The notes below the pieces were generated by a model that saw only the letters and a program-made list of their open reading frames with translations, did not search any database and had not been told where the DNA came from. 64,000 nucleotides of DNA from Nematostella vectensis (lineage: Eukaryota; Cnidaria; Anthozoa; Actiniaria; Edwardsiidae). The stretch lies in assembly GCF_932526225.1 (NCBI RefSeq), contig NC_064044.1, positions 8,730,801-8,794,800 on the forward strand, given 5' to 3'. This document shows, piece after piece, positions 45,058 to 57,700 of this stretch (position 1 is its first letter; each line of letters begins with the position of its first letter). Position numbers and translations under genes: made by a program.

Positions 45058-46934
45058 GATGAAAATTCCGTACGTCGCCTGTGACTTGTCGAGTCAAGTG
45101 AAAAAAACGATCCGAGTGTCAATTTATAAATATTGGTGGTTATTGTAAAGCGTATTTGTAAATAAGCATTTTTTTCTCACTCGCATCTAATCTAAAAACA
45201 TGTACTTCAAGACGTAGAGATGTTAAATAAGTGGGCTTACGCGTATTCAAGACTGTTGACATGAATACCGCCACTTGATGACCATATTCACGCGGTGTAA
45301 TGTATCGAATGGATATAACGTATTAAGCACTACCCCTTGTGGGATAAATGGTGATGGAGTTGGTCGTTGCGTATGCGTAACTTATCTGAATACTTGAGAT
45401 GGACCATTTGCAATGTTAAGCCGGGTATGGGGTTAAAGCCGCATTGTCACCAGTTTACTTCCGGAGGTCCGACGGAAACCTCAACCGACAAGAGACAAAA
45501 TAATATATTAGAATCCGCTCTAAATTATTACCAATCACATCCTCAAAGAATCTTCCAATCGACACACTGCTTCTACAATGAAATAGTTTTCGCGTTTTCC
45601 GTTAAAAGTCATCGGAGCTTTTTCCGAAATCGACTGGATGTAAACTGGTGACAGTGTAGTTTTAAGGCATGTCTACATACAATATATGTAATTCCTTTTT
45701 TGGTTATTTTACTCTAGACATGTTTGTGCTTGGTGTTAAGTTGGGTCTCTAGTTTTTTCTTCAGTTAAAAAAAGGAAGAAAAATGTAAACCTTTTGTTTT
45801 TATTCAAAGCACTGCCTTTTCTTATTATGGCCTCGTCCCTTATGAAGTGGTTCGTATCTTAGCCTGTCGTTCCCTTATTCGCTTTCTTTGGCCAGAGTAC
45901 AAGGCCCATGCACTTGCACTAAAAAAAATATTGTGACTTTTTGTTGGCAATCTGGCACACGAACAAAACGTTCCTTTGGACAACCAGAAACTTTCAATGA
46001 CAGAAATGGCTCATTTTCATCATTGAAAGGTTTTTTTGATGTCATCCTCTGGCATGACGGCCGCAGCTATTTCTGTGTTTATTTTGGAGTGAGTTTGCCA
46101 ATCCAAAAGTCACGTTATTACTTAGCGCAAATCGCCTATTCAGAATGTAAAACCATGACTTAAGTCATGTGGCTTGGAAGTGAAGCTCTTTGCCTTTCCG
46201 AGCGGCAGAATATCACGATTGTGTATTATAGTCTTGAATTGTAAAGGAATCAAAATCTATACAGAAATCCAACTGGTATATGGTCTCCGTTGTATCACCC
46301 AAAATAATGAAACAACGATGGTTAACCCTTTTGCCCATAACCACGCGGAAACCTGAGATGAAAGAGGTGGGTGGGTTGCCTGGTTTATCGCGCTCGGTGG
46401 GGGGGGGGATCTGGACCACGCTTTTATATAATGCGTGGAAACGAAAACGCGCGCTCCTGGGAAGAGCGGAGAATAAAAGACCTCATCTTCGACCAAAAGA
46501 GTCAAGTTTTCCTGCAATTTGTAACGTTATTTTCAATTTTTGTTGGATTGTGAGCGAAAGAAAATTATGCGTGTTTCATCCATCATTGCACTGTAAGAAA
46601 AGTAACACTGGCTTATGCTTTTCGCAAATTTGCAAGAATAACTGGTCTGTGTACCATGCTTCTGGAACCAGGTTTTTTTTATATTCGTTATCGGGGCATT
46701 TGCCTTGTGAAACATGACCTTTAGAGGACAGACGCATGTAGCAATGAGACCTATTTTTTTTTATCTTTATTCATTTATTTATTTTATTTATTTTCGGTCC
46801 TGAATGAACGCCCACTCTCAGGACTCACCTACCCATCCCATTGTCCGCCGATTTGTTTTCGAAATTATACGTAGTAGGTTTTGCTAGCCAGTTGCTCACT
46901 AACACGGTTGTAGAACGTTTAGTGTTCAGTAAAG
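45058..46934. other. Intergenic region between the PHF20-like gene and Rab32
   Basis: It contains MITE copy 3, a perfect 16-bp palindrome CATGACTTAAGTCATG at 46154-46169, a poly-G run near 46397 and an A/T-rich stretch at 46750-46795. No open frame has recognisable features. The last few hundred bases should hold the Rab32 promoter; no TATA box is evident. Confidence 0.5.
45433..45665. mobile_element. TTAA-ended palindromic MITE, copy 3 (233 bp)
   Basis: It starts TTAAAGCCGCATTGTCACC, then AGTTTACTTCCGGAGGTCCG. The right end is more decayed (ACTGGTGACAGTGTAGTTTTAA). It is in the opposite orientation to copy 2, judged by the AGGTCCGACGG segment. Confidence 0.8.
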
Positions 46935-49900
46935 ATGTCGGTCAGCAAAAAGCGTAGTGGACACAAAATCCTGTAAAAAAAAACGCAAAACAAAATTGTT
47001 TATGCAAATTTCCACATTGATCCATTTTCCACCAGAATAATTGGGATACCTGTGCTCCACAGAAATACCAGCCTTTAAAAATATAAGCTAATAGCAGACT
47101 TTGTCAGTAATGAACCAATAGCGAGCGTTGTTGTATGCACCTCTACTACTTCCGTTTTCCCTAGAACCCAGGACTTGTTGTCACATGATTCAAACATGGG
47201 AAGTTGGTAGTAAATATTTTCGAAACCCCTTTTATTGGAGTCCTCTAAATGATGGTAAGAAATAAGCAATTTATCTGCATAAACATATATCTCTGTTGCT
47301 AGAGCTTGCAGCTTTAAAAGGTTTTTAAATGCCTGATCTTGACAATTTTGCAGAGTACCGCCGGAGAAAGACGCGAATATTTGTTCAAAGTTTTAGTCAT
47401 TGGTGATATCGGAGTTGGAAAGACAAGCTTGATCAAACGATACGTACACCAGTTTTTCTCTGTCCACTATAGGGCTACAGTATCCTTTAATGTCGTGTGT
47501 TCCTACTGAGATATTTTAATTTAGGAAGTGCATCAAGTTGACTATATCAAGATTAATAAACTACACGTTGTGTCTTTGATTGACAGCAGAATTTGACGAG
47601 AAGTCACGTGAATATTGTGTGACTTTTGAGCTCAGTAACCTATTTCAATGTTAAACATTTTGTGATCTTAAAAGAGTAGTTCAGTTAGATGCAATCTCAG
47701 CAGGGTGTCTTAATTTCACAGATAATTCTAAATGTTTATGCATACCTGTTGTTATGACATAATCATAACAACTTGGGGTTACATAAACTTGCTAGGCTGT
47801 ATTTATTGCACTACATCTACAAATGCATCCATATTATTAGTCTGTCACTAGATAATGGGGCCTGTTATAGGCCTGTTCTGTTCTTCCACTTTCTACCATT
47901 ACTACCTTTATACCTACCAGCTTTTTTGGCTTATTCAGGTTTTCTTGTCCTTTGTTGTCCCTTGCCTAGAATCTTAGGTAGCCCAAGCTCTTTATTTGTC
48001 CCTAATGATATTTACGGTAAACATAGGGCGAAAAACAAAATTAGTGAAAAATAAAAAAATAACTTGTTGAAAAGACGTGTGTAGTCTAGTGTTGTGTTTA
48101 TGTTCACTTTTTGCATGTTCTCTGGCCGTATTTAACTGCCTTTTTTCAAGATTCACGATGTGATAAAAGATTACCCTTTAATTCAACAAAAGTAAATTCA
48201 GCATCAGAACATAATAAGCAATTAAAAAAAAGTTGGCAGCTATACAGATTCACTTATTACACACACACACACACCATGACTTTGTTATCACCATTTTTGT
48301 TAGCACTTCCTTCCACCACATGGCCAGACTTGAACTAGAATCGATTTCTGTTTTCTTGCTCAGAACTGTCCCTTCTAAATACACTTTAAACATTACTAAA
48401 CCAGAACATTACTGAACCTGGGTCATTACTAACTATAATTATTTGTTATACTCGCTTAACTTCAAAAAAAGATTGGTGTAGACTTTGCTTTGAAAGTCAT
48501 CAATTGGGATGCAGAAACGTTGATACGTCTACAATTATGGGATATAGCAGGTTTGTCAAAAAAGCTCTTCTCAAAGAAATGGCCATGGTTTCCTTCCCTA
48601 AAAAGTCTGATATGCTTGTCCTATCCCTTATGGTGTAGGATTTGGCCAAGTGTTATCTAATCAGCCTTTTAATAGGTCCAGGGCTTTCATTAACTTTCAG
48701 AGTAGGTGGTGGTGATTGAAAAGTACAGGGTGGAAGTTATTTTATCTTTTTAGTTCAAATAAAACTCAAGTCGACTTTTTAAAAAAAGTAGATGGCACTT
48801 GGTTGAAAATAGCTGGCGCTTTTGTGGGCCGCCGGGGCCTTGATGGTATTTTTATCGCAAAAACAAGCCACAAGTTAACATAGCCAGCATCTTGGAATGG
48901 GAGTAAACAAAGAAATGAGGGGAGGGCTCACATGCCCCCTCCCCTTGTATCTTTTTTTGCTTCAAATCAGCCCACTCAAGATGGTAATATGATTCTTTTT
49001 TGTGTGTGTGCTAAAACACCTTCAAATGACTGCATGCAAGCTAATAGGTCTGCTATTCCTTAGGATGTCCTGGGCTGGTTATGAACAAAAATTAAGATTT
49101 ACTAACAGGGCATCATCTTTGCATTGAAAATATCTCATAATAGGTACAATGAAGTCTATTTTAAGGGGGCGGATCTAGGGGTGGGGCAAGCAGTTCCTCC
49201 TCACCAGATATTTGGCTATAAATAACCAGAAACATAAGAAAAACCAAGGAAGAACAATGAATCTGGTCCCCTCTCGGAATTACTGGGTCTGCCCCTGTAT
49301 TTTTTATTACTAAGCCTTTTTGCTACCTCTTAGATGTTCAAGTTGTTCTTGACCATACCCATTCTGACTTTTTTGAAGGGATCCACACATAGACAGTTTT
49401 ATTACCTTACATTGGAACCCAACTACACATTAGAATGTTTTTTTTTTCTCTTCCTCAGGGCAGGAAAGATTTGGAAACATGACAAGGGTAAGACGAGATC
49501 TTACTGAGGAATGGGGTTGAGCTAAAAACAAATACCCAATGACCATCCTTGTTCAGGGCAGAGGTGGTCTGGGGGCTCGGAAGAACAATCCCATGAAAGA
49601 AGACTGAGTACTTCTCTAAGCTAGGTCGAATTACCTCATTGGATTAATAACAACCTTCTCCTGCTGAAAATCCTGGCTACATGGAAAATTTAAATAAGTT
49701 GAACAGATTTCAAACCAAGTCATATTTGAAACCACAGCATAAATGCTGTCCATAAGCATAGCAGCATTTTTTATATAGTCCATTAACCTTGATAATACTT
49801 TTTTACACAATATTCTTGTTATTTTTTAAGCCTTTAATACTTATTCTAGGTCTATTACAAGGAAGCTGTTGGAGCCTTCATAGTTTTCGATGTCACAAGA

Positions 49901-51372
49901 GCATCGACTTTTGAAGCGGTGCAGAAGTGGAAGAATGACTTAGATAACAAGTTGCAACTTCCTTCAGGGGAACCAATTCCTGCAGTCCTACTAGCAAATA
50001 AGGTACTAGGTAACCCACCCCTACCGTCCTTCTTGCAATAACCTAAACTATTACTTGATGAGACCCCATTCCAACTGTCCTACTAGGAAATAAGCTGAAC
50101 AATTACTCCAAAATAGGGGCTACAGTACGCAGTAGACTAATAAAAATAGAATTTTCATTCCGAAAGTTTGCTCCTGTCGATGAATGATACCACAGTAAAC
50201 ATCTGACTTACTTGGTTAGTAGAACTGCTTTTTAGAATTTAAATAATTTGAAATAAGCTGAACAATTACTCCAAAATAGGGGCTACAGTATGCAGCAGAC
50301 TCTAATAAAAATAGAATTTTCATTCCGAAAGTGACTACTTGCTCCTGTCAATGAATGATACCACAGTAAACATCTGACTTACTTGGTTAGTAGAACTGCT
50401 TTTTAGAATTTAACAATTTATTTTTTTTTCTCTTATCGTAGTAGGAAATAGTTTTCCCTGTAAATACTAAAATGGTCTCCAACACCCTAGTCTCCCTCTC
50501 AGCCTTTTTTTGTGTCAAGGACTACTGCACAAAAGACTACCAACACCCCCACTTATGCAGCATGTATTTTTCTGTTGGTTTAGTGTGATCAAGCTAAAGA
50601 GGGTCTGGTGAATAACTCTGCCCAGATGGATGAGTACTGTGCTGATAAAGGTTTTATAGGATGGTTCGAGACATCAGCAAAAGAAGATGTCAATGTTAAT
50701 GAAGCGGCAAAGTTCCTTGTCTCCAAGGTAATAAATTATTATCATAGTAATTTCTTCATATAATCTTTTTTACATCGTTGAATGAAGATAATTAAAATGT
50801 CTATGCCTTTCTGCACTAGCAGCACGTCAGATTTGTTAAGTACCAATCAAAACCAATGAGGATGAGAGAAACTTACTATCTGTTTGGCATGAGCTTCACT
50901 AGCCAACCAGGGAGGCAAAGAAATGCTTTAGTGCATGACAGAAAACTCCTCATTATGACAATTATGCCAATCAAGACTCATTTGTGCATGCTAATTAGCT
51001 GGCTATTTGAAATTTCGATTTAGCATGCTCATTTTCAAGTAATGGATCACATAATGCTATCATATTGCAGTGGTGTTGATAACATACCTGAGAATCATTT
51101 GAGAATGTTCTTCTAGATAACTCATAATTCTGTAGTCACATTAGCCTAGCAATGAGCTACACACGCATGTTGGGCTGCAAAATGTTTTGCTGTGTTTTTT
51201 GATGACTTATTTTTTACAGATACTTCAGAATGAAAAAGAAAACAATTTTGATGCGCTCCCTAAGGACCCAGAGACTATAACTCTCTCCAGCACATCAACA
51301 GCATCTCAGTCATCGGCAAGGCAACTGTACCAGGCTGGGCAGTCCCAACCACAGAAGAATGGTTGCTGTTGA
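46935..51372 (+). CDS. RAB32: Rab32/Rab38-family small GTPase
   Basis: Exons: 47354-47479, 48472-48550, 49459-49487, 49850-50002, 50584-50727 and 51220-51372, with a tentative two-codon first exon 46935-46940 (ATGTCG, donor GTCAGC, phase 0). This gives about 229 residues; human RAB32 has 225. Visible motifs are the P-loop GDIGVGKTS, G3 WDIAGQERFGNM (the Ile where most Rabs have Thr marks the Rab32/38 group), G4 NKCD, G5 ETSAK, and a C-terminal CC for double geranylgeranylation. The family directs traffic to lysosome-related organelles and acts on mitochondria and autophagy. It converges on UQCRB, with stop codons about 670 bp apart. Introns contain an exon-tail duplication (49970-50095), a 163-bp tandem duplication and a hAT-like MITE. 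The family call is firm; the start exon is uncertain. Confidence 0.93.
49163..49297. mobile_element. hAT-like MITE, 135 bp
   Basis: The left end AAGGGGGCGGATCTAGG and right end TGGGTCTGCCCCTG are imperfect inverted copies of a CAGGGGC-(A/G)GA-type terminus. TATTTT flanks both sides (49157-49162 and 49298-49303). It lies in the Rab32 intron before the 49459 exon and is non-coding. Confidence 0.5.
49970..50095 (+). repeat. Exon-tail duplications in a Rab32 intron
   Basis: The exon end CCTGCAGTCCTACTAGCAAA (part of PAVLLANK) recurs in decayed form at about 50014-50043 (CCTACCGTCCTTCTTGCAAT) and 50064-50095 (CCAACTGTCCTACTAGGAAA), immediately after the donor at 50003. Spacing is about 45-50 bp. 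Confidence 0.6.
50088..50413 (+). repeat. 163-bp tandem duplication in a Rab32 intron
   Basis: The block starting AAATAAGCTGAACAATTACT at 50088 is repeated at 50251 with few differences, including AATGATACCACAGTAAACAT and CTTGGTTAGTAGAACTGC. It overlaps the last decayed exon-tail copy. Confidence 0.9.
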
Positions 51373-52045
51373 AAGTGGAAAAAAAGTGTCTGATTTGTAT
51401 ATATATTTCTAAAATTATTCTCGTCTGAAAGGAACTAATCCATCAGGGTTGGGCCTAGATGCTGTAGGTGCTTGATCTTCTTGCACAGCTTAACACCTGG
51501 GGGGCGAGAGGAGCAGATGCAGTTTGTACCTTAAAGCGTAGCCCATTATCAGGAGCATGGGCAAAACCGACACCCATGGTCAGGAGGGGGGGGGGGGGGG
51601 CATAAATATTGAGGCTTACAGGACTATACATATAATTCTGGTAATCCTTTTTGAATTAGAGAATTCAGATACAGCTTCATTTCAGTAGAAACATATCAAG
51701 ATTTTAGTTTTTACATTTTTAGCAAAAAAAAAAAAAAGAATATTTTTAATTTCACTTGTTTATATTTTTTAGTTTGATGCAAAGCTTTACTGTAACTTAC
51801 GCTTGTGAGTCTATGTATTGTATTTTTGTACAAAAATCGTTTTATCAATGAAGCAAAAATAATAGCATAAGAAAATGGAAATCAGTTTCCAGTTCTCTTA
51901 TTAAAAGACAATTCAACTCCATTAATTTTTTATTTTATTTCACAAAGAAAAATTATTCCACTCTTAAGATTGTTGTGAAAACCTTACATTTACAAAGGTA
52001 CATGTCCAAACTAAAGTTAAAGAAATAAGAAAATTAAACTCTGTA

Positions 52046-54060
52046 CTACTGTTTGTCCCACAATTCTCTCTCCTTGCGCTCCGCTTTGACTTTCTGGATA
52101 ACTGGGTCAAGATATGGCACATCCTGAAAAAAAATAAAAAAAATTTCAGATTAACTGTCTTAAATTCATGAAAAATATAATATGACATTTAAAAAAGAGC
52201 ATTGTTATTTTTTTCACAGGGTTTCACCCACCATTCTTCATAAAACTATTTCTGTTACAATGAATCTAGATGTATACAACAGCAAGAAAACTTTTGTGCA
52301 GCCTTTTTTTAGGATGCCATAACTAACATTTTTTTCAAATACTATATTATATAATTTCAATGGCGAACTTGCCACTGTGCACATTTTTGTGTCATCAGGG
52401 AAAAGACTATATCATCTTACTTTACAACATAATGCTTTTCCCCCAATTTTTGATAGATTACAGGCTATCCCCTAACAGGCCAAGGACTTCTCCTTCCAAG
52501 GAATTCACAATGAAAAAAAAATACTCAGCTGCAGCACCCAATGCAATGTTACTTAATGATTTTTGTATGTCGTATTTAGAGATGCTGGTGGATTCATGCA
52601 AATGTTTTGAAAATCTTGATTGGGGTCAAACTTTTGCACAAAACTTCACTACATTAAAGCTGCATTGTCCCAATTTACTTCCGGTTGATTACGTAACAAT
52701 CTCCAATGATATTTAACGGAAAACGCGAAAAATACTTCAAAATATTGAAAGCAGTGTGTTTATTGGAAGTTTCTTTGAGGATGTGATTGATAATTATTAG
52801 CGGATGGCCTGTTTAATATCTCGGATTTCAATAGATTCTTTTGTCTTTAGCCATTGAGGTTTTTGGGGGACCTCAGGAAGTAAACTGGTGACAATGCGGC
52901 TTTAACCAACAAACGCTGCAACCAGATGCTCATCAGCATAATCTTTCTGTTGGTGATGTTGGGCTTAAACTGTCTTCAAAGCACTGTTTAGTTTACATGA
53001 TAATAGATCAGATCGTACCTCGCTGGGTTTTGTCCACAATTCCTCAGGAAGCCATTTCATTTTCATGGTAGTGTCAATTGCTCTGACAATACGGAAGTTT
53101 CGGAGGTTACGCTCTTCCTCTGGAATACGTCGGACAGCCTCAGTAACATCACTATCTTCAATGATGAGATCCTCTCTCTTGAGACCTACAGAGAAAAATG
53201 ATGTGATGAAAAGCCAACTGGACTCTAGAAAATTCACTTTTGTTTTTTGAAAGAACATAGATAGTTAACCTGGTTTGGAAATTTGTGTAAATTCTGGAGA
53301 TTTTGTTTCTATGCACCACAACCAATGTTATATTTGATTGGCTGAATATACAACTCTTGGAGAAAGGAGAAGCCCAAATCCTAGAATTCCAAGAAAAATG
53401 GAGACAAAGCCGAAACCCTAGAGTTTCTTGGAAATTAAATGAGAAATGATATCTGTATACAACCCCCCCTCCCAAAACACACAAAACCACATTTACCCCC
53501 CCCCCCCCTGTTTTGATAACTAGACACTTTAATGACACATTTATTATCAACTATTGCCTATTGAACAGTCATAGCGTTAACAACTCTATAACCCTGTACT
53601 TCCTAGATGGTATTAATGTTATCACAATCCTTAGAAGCTATTTTTTAATCTTACTATAACCAGATTTGGATTGGGGGAAGTTGGGGTATCAAATAGTAGA
53701 ATCAATGGTTCCAGTCAGAGGAATGCAAGACATTCCATCATCAAAAATTAAAAATAAACACTTATAGGTGAGCAATGAGTCGCTCCAAATAGGCAAATTC
53801 ACACAGAGACTTATATGTCAAAAAAGGGAATAGAAAGTCTTCACGGATTGCATAATAACATCGTCGTGGACATGGACGAACTTAGATCATTTTTCAAACA
53901 AAATTTCTCGATTTAGATGTAGCAGGGACATTATGAGGTTGAAAATTTAATTACCTATTTGTCTGTAGCCACAAGCGTAGATGTACCACTCTCTGAACGC
54001 CGCAGAAACTTTTTGTCCCAAGGACAGTTTGCTGGCGGCCCGACTGCCTACCGACGCCAT
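52046..54060 (-). CDS. UQCRB: Cytochrome b-c1 complex subunit 7 (complex III, UQCRB/QCR7)
   Basis: Three exons on the minus strand: 53955-54060, 53019-53185 and 52046-52123. They total 351 bp, giving 116 residues; the human protein has 111. The N-terminus has REWYIYACGYRQIGL, the centre has DLIIEDSDVTEAVRRIPEEE and RIVRAID, and the C-terminus has LWTKPSEDVPYLDPVIQKVK followed by ERKERELWDK. This matches the UQCRB pattern of a basic helix, an acidic helix and a charged C-terminal helix. It is a nuclear-encoded, matrix-facing subunit of the ubiquinol-cytochrome c reductase, contacting cytochrome b; typical homologues lack a cleaved presequence, as here. ATG is at 54060 within CCAAGATGGCG. It is divergent from OGDH and convergent with Rab32. 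Intron 2 holds MITE copy 4. Confidence 0.95.
52654..52905. mobile_element. TTAA-ended palindromic MITE, copy 4 (252 bp)
   Basis: It begins TTAAAGCTGCATTGTCCC and ends with the complement of TTAAAGCCGCATTGTCACC; the internal GATTACGTAACAATCTCC is as in copy 2. It is in intron 2 of UQCRB. Confidence 0.85.
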
Positions 54061-54065
54061 CTTGG
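54056..54065 (-). promoter_or_regulatory. YY1-like site overlapping the UQCRB start codon
   Basis: The minus strand reads CCAAGATGGC, containing the YY1 core AAGATGGCG across the initiator ATG. YY1 sites around the start codon are common in nuclear genes for respiratory-chain subunits. Confidence 0.5.
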
Positions 54066-54347
54066 TTTGTAGGAACGTGAACGAGATAGACCATCATGCA
54101 ATTCGCCGGATGACTTTTGTCAGCTATCGGGCAATGTCCGGCTTTGGTCGATTATAGGTCGTTAATAGATGGTTGATTCGGTAAAATAAGTTTGCAGGTA
54201 GAGCTAAAAAAAGTTTCTCGCCTTCATAAATAATATGGTGTAGTACCACAACTGATTATTCTATGTCCTCGCTGATTTTAAGACAGCAATAATTTTGGCT
54301 TTTAATTTTTAGTATTTTCCACAGACAACCCGACAGAGTGTGATTCA

Positions 54348-54355
54348 TTACGTCA
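54348..54355 (+). promoter_or_regulatory. CRE-like site TTACGTCA upstream of OGDH
   Basis: It matches the TGACGTCA palindrome at seven of eight positions and lies in the 665-bp divergent interval between UQCRB and OGDH. Whether it is in the promoter or in the OGDH 5' untranslated region cannot be told. Confidence 0.3.
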
Positions 54356-54725
54356 TAGATTATTATTTACGAGCATACCATAATAGGCATATCGCGGGAA
54401 GAGTTCATCAAGAGAAGCTCGGGACAAGCTACGATATATACAGTGCTGTGTTTCGGACGTCTTGGTCCAAGGATTTCCATTTTATTTACAGAAGCGTTGG
54501 ACTACAGATGCAGATAACTTAGCGTGGATATTTAGCGCTTGACGATCCAACAGATTTCCGTATCCAAAACTGCAGAGTCAGTGTGAGAAGAAGTCGTCAC
54601 GCTGGAACCATTTGTTGAACACACCGGCACTTTTATGCTGGACTGGACTTTACGGCATTTATTGATCAGGACTATCTGGACATTTAAACAATCTTTAAGA
54701 CAATCTTAGTACAAATTTATTAAAA

Positions 54726-57700
54726 ATGTATTCCATAAGGACGTGTGGGAAACATTTTCTGAGACAATTGAATGTCTCAGGCCGTTGTGTTCGGCTTGCT
54801 TCGTCTTCAAAAGTGAGGCCCCAACAGGCCGCCGCGGTTGTAGCCAAAGAGCCGTTTCTAAGTGGAAGCAGTAGCAATTATGTGGAGGAGATGTATGCAT
54901 CGTGGCTTGAAGACCCCAAAAGTGTGCATAGGGTACGTATCCCTTGAGGATTTCCCTGCAAATTCCATTCACCGAAATGCTCTAACTTCAACGTGTGTTG
55001 TGGTGGTTGTCTACGTCTGACGATTTTTTGTAACGTAAAAGATCCTAAATAACTGTAACCGTATTAATGCTTATGCGGTCGACTTTAGCATCCTGATGAT
55101 GAGCTTATTCGGTACATAAAACTATCGGAATTAACGACAGATCGTAAACAAATCGTCATTATTTCATATAGAGCTAAAAAAATTCCTATCTCTTCGCTGC
55201 AACAAAGTGCGTCACACTACTTCAACGTCTAAATAGGGTCATTTGAAAACGTCAAGTATTTGTCATTATTTCCCATTTTGCTTTTCCTAGATTCGATGTT
55301 TTGGTATAATTTTTATTAGATTTTGTTTTCTACGAATGCCATGTACCACGTCTTTCCGGGCCAAAGTCCACCATATTGTTTACAGGAAACCATTTCAGTG
55401 CCAGATAGAAATATCTTTCTTTTTCTCCGTGTGTATAATGTTGCCTTTTTAGTATTCAAAGTAGTAATATTTTTTCTTCTTTTTGTGGAATAATAAACTA
55501 TAAGAGAAATGTGCATATAAGAGACACTGCCCCCATCACACCCCCAAAATTTTGTTCTACACCAGTAACCCTTGTAATTTCATTTACATATTCTCATATG
55601 CCATTATTGATTCTAGAGATTTGCCAAGACTTGAGATATTTATTTTGGCAATATAAGACACATATTATCTGCGTGTCTATGTTTTGTTTAATTATTAAAC
55701 CATACAGATTGTTTAGAATTTGGCTGCTCTTCAACCTGTTAATGCCCTAATTATGAATTTTGTATGCTTTCCAAGCATTCTAGCTATGTTGGCTCAGTTT
55801 CCAAGGGCTAGTTACAAATTAATTTTTCTCTGATGAGACCTTAGTACAAATATCCTACTCGAAAGTTTTCCTGTTAGTAGCTAGTTTATCACTTATAAAA
55901 TGGCTGTTACTTTATTACAGCTTTTTTCTGAGTTGATGTTGATTAAAAACTTGCATGTAAGAACATAAATATTTCAAGTGAGGTAAAATAGGTTCTTATA
56001 TTTTATGGCACTTACAGACAATTAACACATAAAAGCTTCTCCTTTTTTGGTTTTACTGTATTTTTGGTGGCATATTTTCGAAGAACAAATTTATATCTCA
56101 GAGCCCCACATGTTTGACTCTTATAATAACCTTGAAATATTTCTATGCTAAGCAGGTTGTTATATTTTGAAAATATTATAAAAATCCAAAATTTCTGCCT
56201 ATAGATTCTTGAATCATAAGCTAAGGGTGTGATAATTACTTGGCAAACACCCTCTGCAAACTGGAGTCTAAGCACCTTCGAATAAAATGAATTTCCTTTT
56301 CTTGTCAGCGCAACCTAGAATTCAAATGCCTGATGATACCTAACTGTTCAAGTAATTTTGCAATCCAGGATTTAAATTATATCCTATATCAAAAGTTATG
56401 TATTTTCCACAATATCTCGAAATGACATTTTAAAAGGTGCTGTAAATATTATCTATGATTTAAAAAAAAAATATAAAACAAGCAGAAAAACATGGTAGAC
56501 AAGCATAATGCTGAAAACAAATTTCACTAAGTTACATGTTTATGAACTTTCAGAGGAAATGTTTACCTACATTATGGTCCAAAGACAAGTCTAAGTACTT
56601 TATCTTGAAAGCAATTGAAGCTATAATGTAGTTTAGAGTTGATGAATTCTTAGTTCCTGTTTTTTTTGTAGCTTTAACGTCAGTAAAAAAACTGTTTCAT
56701 GGATCAGAACCTAATTAGAAGTATATCTAATGCTAGGTCTTAACTGGCGTAATTAAGGTTGTAAAAAAATTAACTGTGGCACTTTTTTATTTGCATTTGT
56801 ATCCACCTTAATTTTATATGTTTTTACAAAGAAAACCTTTTGCAGCTTAGCAAAATGCATGCATATATGCTAGGAAATAAAATCTTTTGCAGTTAAGCCA
56901 ATGTTTGCATATATGGAAGCAAATAAAACCGTTTGCAATTAAGCCAATGCATACACACACTTTATGGCATTGCATCAAGACAGAACAAAATCTGGTTAAA
57001 ATTATCTTGAAATGCCATGTGTGTCCTGCATCATGTATAAAATTCTAAAACCATATTGATTGTCTAAATTCTTCTCTTTACAGTCATGGGATGCATATTT
57101 TCGCAATGTGAGTCTTGGGAAACCCCCAGGCCAGGCTTATTATCCTCCTCCTGTGCTTGGCAAGCCAGTTGCCGTGGCAACAGCCATGCCATCCGCTGTG
57201 GACCAATCAAATATAACTGCTATTGTAGATGATCACTTGGCTGTCTATTCAATGATCCGCTCTTATCAGGTCAGTAATGAATTCTCCTTACTGCCAATAA
57301 TGGGTTTCTATTTGTTTAAGTTGTGAGAATTCAGGGTTAAGTTTCAGGCTCTGAAAACCCTGAAAAAAGTGTATGTATTTTTGTTAACGACAAGACTTTA
57401 ATATATCAAAACAAAAATGATATTTTCAGTTCATGTTCTATTTGTACCAATGTTTTGTGACCTTTGTCCTTGTGTGTCATTAGATCCGCGGTCACAGAAA
57501 AGCCATGCTAGATCCATTAGGTATTCTGGAGGCTGATCTCAATGAAGACACGCCGCCAGACCTCAAGATGGAATACTGGGGCCTAGGTGAGAGGTTTCCC
57601 CTTGGATGTCATGCCAATAGCCAGGAATGGGGGAGGATCAAACTTGACTGAAAGATCTGCTTAAACACAAATGTGCACTATAAAAGGGATACATTTAGCT

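Noticed and set aside
46319-46345. TTAACCCTTTTGCCC resembling a piggyBac left end
   Set aside because: No matching inverted right end followed by TTAA was found within several kb.
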